A stretch of 17,369 nucleotides of DNA, from NCBI RefSeq assembly GCF_046719765.1, contig NZ_JABEBY010000026.1, positions 1 through 17,369 on the forward strand, written 5' to 3'. This document shows positions 6,940 to 12,381 of this stretch, in pieces. The DNA comes from Halonotius sp046719765 (GTDB taxonomy: Archaea > Halobacteriota > Halobacteria > Halobacteriales > Haloferacaceae). The notes below the pieces were generated by a model, which did no database searches, was not told the origin of the DNA, and saw only the letters and a program-made list of their open reading frames with translations. The translations under genes were made by a program, and so were the position numbers. Position 1 is the stretch's first letter. Every line of letters begins with the position of its first letter.

Positions 6940-7275
6940 ATGACTCAAATCCAACTCTACGAAGAAGCGATGTGTTGTTCCACAGGTGTCTGCGGACCCG
7001 ACCCTGACGACGAACTTGTCGAACTGAGTGCTGCACTTGACCAGCTCGAAGACGAATTTGAGACCGCCGAAATTTCACGTGCCAACATGCAGCATAACAT
7101 CGACGAGTTCCTCAACACCCAGGAGATCTACGATCTTGTCGAGGAGAACGGCCCCGAGATCCTCCCGATCACGACCGTCGACGGCGAGATTGTCGCCAAG
7201 GAGGAGTACCTCTCCTACGACGAACTGGCAGCCGAACTGCGCGCAAACCAACCCCAGACCCAGGAGGCCGACTGA
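6940..7275 (+). CDS. arsD: ArsD metallochaperone
   Basis: Protein of 111 residues that carries As(III)/Sb(III) to the ArsA ATPase. The thioredoxin-like N-terminus YEEAMCCSTGVCGPDPDDELV holds Cys12, Cys13 and Cys18, the same numbering as the metalloid-binding cysteines of the E. coli R773 protein. The rest (RANMQHNIDEFL...ILPITTVDGEIVAKEEYLSYDELA) also follows the family. I start at ATG 6940 because homology begins there. However, the promoter predicts transcription from about 6840, and an in-frame ATG at 6844 would make a leaderless form with 32 extra residues (two more Cys). No ribosome binding site precedes 6940, so the long form deserves attention. The stop directly abuts the arsA ATG, and AGGAGG (7262-7267) before it is arsA's ribosome binding site. 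Confidence 0.88.
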   Translation: MTQIQLYEEAMCCSTGVCGPDPDDELVELSAALDQLEDEFETAEISRANMQHNIDEFLNTQEIYDLVEENGPEILPITTVDGEIVAKEEYLSYDELAAELRANQPQTQEAD

Positions 7276-9213
7276 ATGGCAACAACGCAAACAACGACAG
7301 ACGCACGAGACATCGTCGAACCGAGTAGTGATGACACAGAGTTCGTATTCTTTAGCGGGAAAGGCGGTGTCGGAAAGAGTACAGTCAGTTGTGCTACCGC
7401 AACGTGGCTCGCCGACAACGACTATAACACGCTTCTCGTTACAACTGATCCCGCGCCAAACCTCTCGGACATCTTCGGCCAAGAGATCGGCCACGAAGTG
7501 ACTGGTATCGATGGAGTCGACAACCTCTCGGCTATCGAGATCGATCCCGATCAGGCCGCCGAGGACTACCGCCAAGAGACCATTGAGCCGATGCGCGAAC
7601 TGCTTGACGACGAGCAGATAGCGGCTGTTGAAGAACAGCTCAACAGTCCGTGTGTCGAAGAGATTGCTGCCTTCGACAACTTCGTCGATTTCATGGATTC
7701 TCCGGAGTACGATGTGGTTGTCTTTGATACCGCACCCACGGGCCATACCATCCGGCTAATGGAACTGCCGTCCGACTGGAATGACGAACTCGAAAAGGGT
7801 GGGTCGACCTGTATCGGCCCCGCAGCCTCGATGGAAGACCGGAAACAGGAGTACGAGCGTGCCATTGACACACTGCAGGACAGCGAGAAAACCTCGTTTG
7901 CGTTCGTCGGGAAACCCGAGGACTCCTCTGTCGACGAGATCGAAAGGAGTGCGTCTGATCTAAGCGAACTTGGCATCGAGTCCCAATTGCTGATCATCAA
8001 CGGCTATCTGCCCAACTCAGTCTGTGAGGATCCCTTCTTCGAAGGAAAACGCGAGGACGAACAGGCAGTCATCAAACGCGCAAAATCCGAGTTCGACGCC
8101 GATGCGATGGCAACCTACCCGCTCCAGCCCGGCGAGATTGCCGGTCTCGACCTGCTCGCTGATGTCGGTGGTGTTCTCTACGATGGCGACGAGGCCACCG
8201 TCGACGTCGGGTCAGCAACCAACGTCGACACCGAGGAGGCGGTCGATTTCGATTCGCTGACTGATCCAAAAGCGGTCACCGAGAACCTCAAGCCGGTCGA
8301 CGGCGAGACGCGCTACCTGTTTTTCACCGGGAAAGGCGGTGTCGGCAAAAGCACCATCGCTGCAACGTCGGCGACCAAACTCGCCGAAGCGGGCTACGAG
8401 ACGCTCGTGGTCACGACCGACCCGGCCGCGCATCTCGAAGACATCTTCGGCGAAGCCGTCGGCCACGATCCGACCTCGGTGAGCCAAGCAAACCTCGATG
8501 CAGCCCGCATCGACCAGGAGAAAGCACTCGAAGAGTACCGTGAGCAGGTTCTCGATCACGTCACCGAGATGTACGAGAATAAAGAGGATACCCAGATCGA
8601 CGTTGATGCGGCCATCGCTAACGTCGAGGAGGAATTGGAGTCGCCGTGTGCGGAGGAGATGGCAGCCCTTGAGAAGTTCGTGGCCTACTTCGAGGAGGAT
8701 GGCTACGATATCGTCGTCTTCGATACTGCTCCGACCGGTCACACCCTGCGACTGCTCGAACTCCCCTCGGACTGGAAGGGGTTCATGGATCTCGGCTCAC
8801 TGACGAAAGGTACGGCTCCCGCGAAGGGCGATCAGTACGACAACGTCATCGAGACAATGCAGAACCCCGATAAGAGTTCGTTCGCCTTCGTGATGTACCC
8901 CGAGTATACGCCGATGATGGAGGCCCACCGGGCGGCCGAGGATCTGAAGGATCAGGTCGGCATCGAGACCGCCTTCGTCGTCGCTAACTACCTTCTGCCC
9001 GAGGAGTACGGCGATAACGCCTTCTTCGCCAACCGCCGGGCCCAACAACAGCAGTATCTGGGCAAGATCAAGGATCGCTTCGAGACGCCGATGATGCTCG
9101 CGCCACTCCGACAGGATGAGCCGATTGGCCTTGATGAACTCAGCGCGTTCGGCGGCGCAGTGACTGGACTTGATGCCCTCGATGAGCAGGTTACGGGGGT
9201 GCCACAGCAATGA
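7276..9213 (+). CDS. arsA: ArsA arsenite/antimonite-transporting ATPase, two-domain
   Basis: Cytoplasmic ATPase of 645 residues made of two homologous halves, as in R773 ArsA. Each half has a deviant P-loop GKGGVGKST (residues 28-36 and 352-360) and a signal-transduction segment (FDTAPTGHTIRL and FDTAPTGHTLRL). Cys126 (SPCVEEIAAF), Cys179 (STCIGPA) and Cys458 (SPCAEEMAAL) sit where R773 Cys113, Cys172 and Cys422 form the metalloid site, so allosteric As(III)/Sb(III) activation is likely kept. There is one more Cys at 250 before FFEGKRE. The ATG immediately follows the arsD stop, with a ribosome binding site 8 bases upstream. The stop overlaps hcsL (ATGA). It should power a membrane exporter, and the only exporter-like gene here is the ArsP-type permease. 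Confidence 0.92.
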   Translation: MATTQTTTDARDIVEPSSDDTEFVFFSGKGGVGKSTVSCATATWLADNDYNTLLVTTDPAPNLSDIFGQEIGHEVTGIDGVDNLSAIEIDPDQAAEDYRQETIEPMRELLDDEQIAAVEEQLNSPCVEEIAAFDNFVDFMDSPEYDVVVFDTAPTGHTIRLMELPSDWNDELEKGGSTCIGPAASMEDRKQEYERAIDTLQDSEKTSFAFVGKPEDSSVDEIERSASDLSELGIESQLLIINGYLPNSVCEDPFFEGKREDEQAVIKRAKSEFDADAMATYPLQPGEIAGLDLLADVGGVLYDGDEATVDVGSATNVDTEEAVDFDSLTDPKAVTENLKPVDGETRYLFFTGKGGVGKSTIAATSATKLAEAGYETLVVTTDPAAHLEDIFGEAVGHDPTSVSQANLDAARIDQEKALEEYREQVLDHVTEMYENKEDTQIDVDAAIANVEEELESPCAEEMAALEKFVAYFEEDGYDIVVFDTAPTGHTLRLLELPSDWKGFMDLGSLTKGTAPAKGDQYDNVIETMQNPDKSSFAFVMYPEYTPMMEAHRAAEDLKDQVGIETAFVVANYLLPEEYGDNAFFANRRAQQQQYLGKIKDRFETPMMLAPLRQDEPIGLDELSAFGGAVTGLDALDEQVTGVPQQ

Positions 9214-9584
9214 GCGACGCCGAATCAGTTGACACTGCCGAGGACGCTGTCGAGGCGAAACTGCAGGCATTTGTCGACGCCGTTGAAAACAGCGAGACCT
9301 ACCAGCAGTTCGTCGAAGCGAGTGAGCAGCTCGAAGCTGATCAAGAAGCGACGGAACTACTCGAAACCTACCAGCAAAAACAGCAACAGCTAGAAGAGAA
9401 CTTCGATCAAGAGCTCATGGCTGAACTCCAAGAGCTTCAATCCGATCTCTCGAACAACGAGACGATTCAACAACACCGAGCGGCACAGTCGGAACTCATT
9501 GAGCTGCTTCAACAGACGAACGACGTTATCAGCGAGCCCATCGGCATGGAGTTCGCCCAGACGTCGGGAGGTGGGTGCTGTTGA
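9210..9584 (+). CDS. hcsL: Halo-CC-star-like protein HcsL, Cys-Cys C-terminus
   Basis: Acidic, Gln/Glu-rich, almost all-helical protein of 124 residues ending in GGGCC, so the last two residues before the stop are cysteines (123, 124), the only cysteines in it. The helical part (residues 12-90, AVEAKLQAFVDAVENSETYQQFVEASEQL...) resembles the YlbF/YmcA fold family, whose Bacillus RicF/RicA members bind Fe-S clusters through C-terminal cysteines. From memory NCBI calls such haloarchaeal proteins 'halo-CC-star' HcsL; I could not check. The start overlaps the arsA stop (ATGA), with GGGGGTG 9 bases upstream. Its place between arsA and a second CC-ending gene suggests a role in holding or passing a thiophilic metalloid. 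Function is inferred. Confidence 0.75.
   Translation: MSDAESVDTAEDAVEAKLQAFVDAVENSETYQQFVEASEQLEADQEATELLETYQQKQQQLEENFDQELMAELQELQSDLSNNETIQQHRAAQSELIELLQQTNDVISEPIGMEFAQTSGGGCC
9567..9573 (+). promoter_or_regulatory. Ribosome binding site deciding the hcsS start
   Basis: GGAGGTG matches the haloarchaeal anti-Shine-Dalgarno over seven bases. It leaves 7 bases to TTG 9581 but only one base to the alternative GTG 9575, so TTG is favoured. The same bases encode the glycines of HcsL's GGGCC tail. Confidence 0.55.
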
Positions 9585-9757
9585 GCACTACTGACGACGA
9601 TGTGCTTGCGGCCGCTGAAGCACTCGGAGAGGAACTCCGTAATGCCCAACAGGAGTCGACAGAGTTCGAATCGCTGCTGCTGCGGTGTAACGACACGATC
9701 ACCGAGGAGATCGGGGTCGACTACGGCGATGCTTGCGATACTGACGATTGCTGTTAA
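9581..9757 (+). CDS. hcsS: Halo-CC-star-like small protein HcsS
   Basis: Protein of 58 residues from a TTG start that overlaps the hcsL stop (TTGA); a GTG start at 9575 would add two residues. It ends ACDTDDCC, with Cys at 36, 52, 57 and 58, so it also closes with Cys-Cys before the stop. Its residues 28-48 align with HcsL 95-115 (E-LL--ND-I-E-IG shared), so it looks like a short paralogue of HcsL that lost the middle helices. With four cysteines in 58 residues a thiol-metalloid or Fe-S ligand role is likely, but this is inference. The name HcsS is from memory of the haloarchaeal pair and unverified. It is the last gene of the arsD-arsA-hcsL-hcsS operon. Confidence 0.7.
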   Translation: MSTTDDDVLAAAEALGEELRNAQQESTEFESLLLRCNDTITEEIGVDYGDACDTDDCC

Positions 9758-10084
9758 CTCAACGTAGAGCCTGTTTTCGCCGATCTTCCGTCTTTCGAAA
9801 AGCACATCAAAAAGGACAGCATGAGACAAATCGGAATATCTCGGTTTGTTCGTGTGCTCTCATATTGTTGAGTCCATCTGGTGGGATAGTTAGATCGATA
9901 CGGCTGACCCGCTGATGCTGAATTCACACTCTGAAAGCCGAAAAATCGCGGATATGAGCCATACTCACGTCTACAGAATATGACTATAATCTTATATTGG
10001 GTACTGGGTCGCCGAGAATATGATCCGATACGATTCGAGTTTTATCGAAACATTATTCAGTCGTATCGTATTTTGTCGATATGT
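9758..10084. other. Intergenic region before the thioredoxin-permease unit
   Basis: In these 327 bases I see no supported gene. The left part is of mixed composition and the right part is AT-rich. CGATACGA (10026-10033) and TCGTATCG (10061-10068) form a perfect 8-base inverted repeat flanking the promoter element at 10031-10051. Short open frames here start with ATG but lack coding character. Confidence 0.45.
10026..10068 (+). promoter_or_regulatory. Promoter/operator of the thioredoxin-arsP unit
   Basis: Two nested inverted repeats cover the probable TATA box. The outer one is CGATACGA/TCGTATCG (10026-10033 and 10061-10068). The inner one is TTCGA-GTTTTA-TCGAA (10034-10049), with the TATA-like GTTTTA in its loop. 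The 21 bases at 10031-10051 (CGATT-CG-AGTTTT-ATCGAAAC) match the arsD promoter element at 6806-6826 with two compensating gaps. Transcription would start near 10068. Confidence 0.5.
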
Positions 10085-10201
10085 ATGGCAGATTCGAGAG
10101 TCACTAAGACTGGCACCGGACAGCGAACAGTTGCGTCGACCACTGTTGGTGACACTGTGAACCAACCCACAGAACCCCCGATTTGTGGAGGTTGCCAATG
10201 A
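10085..10201 (+). CDS. Small ORF with CGGC tail upstream of thioredoxin
   Basis: Open frame of 38 residues, MADSRVTKTGTG to a C-terminal PPICGGCQ. I do not recognise a family. Support comes from its place: it begins about 17 bases after the predicted transcription start and its TGA overlaps the thioredoxin ATG (ATGA), as in real haloarchaeal operons. The C-terminal CxxC with a preceding Cys-free, Thr/Val-rich body echoes the Cys-tailed HcsL and HcsS. Codon third positions are mixed, so coding bias neither helps nor excludes it. It may instead be only a leader whose translation feeds the ribosome to the next gene. Confidence 0.4.
   Translation: MADSRVTKTGTGQRTVASTTVGDTVNQPTEPPICGGCQ
10187..10192 (+). 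promoter_or_regulatory. Ribosome binding site of the thioredoxin gene
   Basis: GGAGGT ends five bases before ATG 10198. It selects that start over the in-frame ATG at 10183 and lies within the codons for the glycines of the upstream CGGCQ tail. Confidence 0.5.
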
Positions 10202-10440
10202 AAATCACCGTCTACGGGCCCTCGGGATGTAGTAACTGCTCGGAACTCAAAGAGACGACTGAAGAGATCGTCGACCGCAACGACATCGACGCAGACGTAA
10301 CGAAGGAACCAGATATGGCCAAACTGGCACAGAAGGGCGTCATGTCGACGCCGGGCTTCGAGATCGACGACGAAATGATGTTTGCTGGCTCGACACCGTC
10401 GGCAGACGAACTCGAATCGATCATCGAGGAGCACCTGTAA
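10198..10440 (+). CDS. Small thioredoxin/redox-active disulfide protein (MTH895/TM0996 type)
   Basis: Thioredoxin-fold protein of 80 residues. It has the N-terminal strand MKITVYGPSG, the redox pair Cys11-x2-Cys14 (GCSNC), and the cis-proline loop STPG with Pro52 before the strand GFEIDDEMMFAG. This short form without extra helices matches the archaeal 'redox-active disulfide protein 2' group (MTH895, TM0996), which I recall as often lying beside DUF318 permease genes. The permease follows here after six bases. Likely roles are reducing the permease's CxC cysteines, supplying thiols to ArsC or handling bound metalloid; which one is inference. The start is fixed by the ribosome binding site at 10187-10192. 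Confidence 0.85.
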   Translation: MKITVYGPSGCSNCSELKETTEEIVDRNDIDADVTKEPDMAKLAQKGVMSTPGFEIDDEMMFAGSTPSADELESIIEEHL

Positions 10441-10446
10441 CTCCGG

Positions 10447-11376
10447 ATGGTCTTCGAACAGTTCGCAACGTGGGTTGTCGACACCATCGGGCTCACCGGG
10501 GCTCCCAGAGCGAGTGCCCATTTCTTCGTGTACGATACGCTGAAGATCCTCGCCATTCTGACGGCCGTGATCTTCGGGGTTACCTACCTGCGCACCTACT
10601 TCCCGCCAGAGAAGATCCGGGACTACCTCGACGGGAAGACAGCCTTCACCGGATACGTGCTGGCCGCGCTCATGGGGATCGTCTCACCGTTTTGCTCGTG
10701 TTCGACGATCCCGATCTTTCTGGGGATGGTTGGGGCGGGCATCCCCTTCGGCATCACGATCACGTTCTTGGCGGTCTCGCCGATGATCAACGAGGCCGCC
10801 CTCGTCGTGTTGCCGGGGGTTGTCGGGTTGGAGTTGACCGCGCTGTATGCGGTCAGCGGCATTACCATCGGGATGACAAGCGGTTACACGCTCAACAAAC
10901 TCGGCTTCGACCGCTACGTCGACGAGTTTGAGTTTGGCGATTCGGGTGTCGAGATCGACGAGCCAACCAGACGCGAGCGGCTCGAAGAGGCCTACGTCGA
11001 GGCCAAAGAAATCATCGTCGAGATCATCCCGTATGTCATCGTCGGCGTCGGGGTCGGCGCGCTCATCCACGGCTACCTTCCCGAACGGCTGGTCGAGACC
11101 CACCTCTCGGGGCAGTGGGGCGTCTTCGGTGCGGTCGCCGTCGGTGTGCCGATGTACACCGACATCCTCGGGGTTATTCCGGTCGTCGAGTCGCTGCTCG
11201 GTAAGGGTCTCCCGGTCGGCACCGGCCTCGCGTTTATGATGTCGGTGGCCGCGCTCTCGCTACCACAGTTCATGATCCTTAAAAAGGTCATGCAGAAGGA
11301 ACTGATCGCGGCCTACGCGACAACACTCGCATCGGGAATCCTCCTGATCGGGCTGCTGTTCAACGTCGTTCTCTGA
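10447..11376 (+). CDS. arsP: ArsP/DUF318-type permease
   Basis: Membrane permease of 309 residues with roughly eight to ten hydrophobic segments in two halves. The family hallmark SPFCSCSTIPIF is at residues 80-91, with Cys83 and Cys85 in the membrane. The second half carries the matching PMYTDILGVIPV motif near residue 236. Between the halves (about 155-190) is a charged cytoplasmic linker. Campylobacter ArsP exports trivalent organoarsenicals; other family members are uncharacterised, and the exact substrate here is unknown. It forms an operon with the thioredoxin gene and shares its promoter element with arsD. Because ArsA and ArsD are present with no ArsB or Acr3, this permease is the best candidate for the channel. 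The symbol is by family; the ArsA partnership is inferred. Confidence 0.82.
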   Translation: MVFEQFATWVVDTIGLTGAPRASAHFFVYDTLKILAILTAVIFGVTYLRTYFPPEKIRDYLDGKTAFTGYVLAALMGIVSPFCSCSTIPIFLGMVGAGIPFGITITFLAVSPMINEAALVVLPGVVGLELTALYAVSGITIGMTSGYTLNKLGFDRYVDEFEFGDSGVEIDEPTRRERLEEAYVEAKEIIVEIIPYVIVGVGVGALIHGYLPERLVETHLSGQWGVFGAVAVGVPMYTDILGVIPVVESLLGKGLPVGTGLAFMMSVAALSLPQFMILKKVMQKELIAAYATTLASGILLIGLLFNVVL

Positions 11377-11423
11377 GGCCGCACTCGATCTCCGCTGGTC
11401 GTTCACAGTAGCCGAACCCTTTT

Positions 11424-11450
11424 GATTCGAACCGAACAATATAGATTCGA
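11424..11450 (+). promoter_or_regulatory. Promoter and direct repeats of the second arsR
   Basis: GATTCGA occurs at 11424-11430 and 11444-11450, exactly 20 bases (two helical turns) apart. The TATA-like AATATAG (11438-11444) lies between and touches the second copy. The ATG at 11485 would then have a leader of about 18 bases. The layout suits an operator for the ArsR encoded just downstream. The heptamer also occurs elsewhere in the window, so only the spacing is notable. Confidence 0.35.
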
Positions 11451-11484
11451 GCGTCGACTCGCTTGTCGACACGAAACAGCCATC

Positions 11485-11856
11485 ATGACTGATTCCGTAC
11501 CTGAATCGACACGCCAGACCCTCGAACGTCTCTACGAGAACCCAGAAAATCGGCTGACATCGTTGTTCGATCTCACTGCTGACGACGAACAGGTCGACGC
11601 CCAGCTCACCGTGTTCAAAGCTCTCGCAAACGAACACCGGATTCGCATCCTGGATGCACTCCGCGACGGCGAGATGTGTGCCTGTGAGTTGCAGGTTGTC
11701 CTCGATGCCCCACAGTCAACCGTTGCAAGTCACCTCCGCGAACTCAACGACGCCGGAATCATCAAGAAACGTCAGCAGGGCAAGTGGACCTACTACCGGA
11801 TTGGTGATACAGCTGTCTACCAACTGCTCGATATCGCCGAAGTACTTGACCAGTAA
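11485..11856 (+). CDS. Second ArsR-family repressor
   Basis: Winged-helix protein of 123 residues. Core: FKALANEHRIRILDALRDGEMCACELQ, then QSTVASHLRELNDAGII and the wing KKRQQGKWTYYRIG. Cys65 and Cys67 in MCACEL form the same metalloid-binding pair as in the first ArsR (ELCVCEF), so both should respond to As(III)/Sb(III). Outside the core the two proteins differ clearly, so they are old paralogues or separate acquisitions, not a recent duplication. ATG 11485 is chosen because the frame back to 11422 adds residues without family similarity. It has its own promoter after a 108-base gap from arsP. It likely regulates the thioredoxin-permease unit and itself. Confidence 0.86.
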   Translation: MTDSVPESTRQTLERLYENPENRLTSLFDLTADDEQVDAQLTVFKALANEHRIRILDALRDGEMCACELQVVLDAPQSTVASHLRELNDAGIIKKRQQGKWTYYRIGDTAVYQLLDIAEVLDQ

Positions 11857-12381
11857 CTCCCAATCCTCAGTTGATCACATCGGGTAGTTTAATTGTTTAC
11901 TTGGAGAATATGTGCACTCAACTCCAACAGACAACAAACTAAAACAGGAACATCTGCTTAGTTTCGTCGTCGGATCCTCAGATGAAGATTACATCACTTG
12001 TTTTGATGAATATAATATGTCCGATCTCTTGATCCAATACTATTGCCACTCTCCGAAAGATAATAATCACCAAATTACATTAATCTGATCTCAGTGGTGC
12101 ACAATCTCGTAGAATGACAAATGCAACTGTTGTGATCTGTTGCTTAGTAGAGGTCAAATTTTGGCCGCGTGGAGTTGCGAATGACGAGAGCTATGCACGG
12201 ATTGGGCGGTACTGTTTTCGAGTGATTGACTGAGCGGGGAAGCACTCACTCGCTGTGGTCAAAATCTCCCGCCGCGTGGTGAGAGACAATTTATTATACC
12301 ATGGTGCGATCCAGTAAATTTTTAATATATAATATATACTGGATTATGTTTATAAACTTAAAAATTTCATGTTAGAAGGCT
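11857..12381. other. AT-rich intergenic region between arsR and the HemAT gene
   Basis: These 525 bases hold no gene I can support. AT content is clearly higher than in the ars island. An imperfect direct repeat lies 105-107 bases apart: GGTCAAA at 12152 and 12257, followed by GCCGCGTGG at 12164 and 12271. The last 75 bases hold the HemAT promoter and a large AT-rich palindrome. Confidence 0.5.
12309..12356 (+). promoter_or_regulatory. HemAT-gene promoter with AT-rich palindrome
   Basis: ATCCAGTA (12309-12316) and TACTGGAT (12337-12344) are perfect 8-base inverted repeats around a 20-base spacer of only A and T. Five bases later TTTATAAA (12349-12356) lies 26-33 bases before the ATG at 12382, as for a leaderless mRNA. 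The palindrome is in the position of an activator or repressor site just upstream of the TATA box. Confidence 0.5.

Noticed and set aside
7075..7746. Long minus-strand open frame of 223 codons over arsD and arsA
   Set aside because: It is antisense to two clear ars genes. High-GC coding DNA often leaves such shadow frames, and its residue make-up (Val/Leu/Cys-rich, not acidic) is not haloarchaeal.
10057..10521. Minus-strand open frame of 154 codons over the thioredoxin gene
   Set aside because: Antisense to the small ORF, the thioredoxin and the start of the permease; no recognisable domain.
10032..11450. GATTCGA as an island-wide ArsR box
   Set aside because: The heptamer also occurs inside coding sequence, for example near 2213 and 5776, so single copies carry little weight; only the 20-base-spaced pair before the second arsR is kept.
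11857..12381. tRNA or other structured RNA gene in the large gap
   Set aside because: I found no cloverleaf arms, no T-loop GTTC box and no CCA-ready acceptor pairing.
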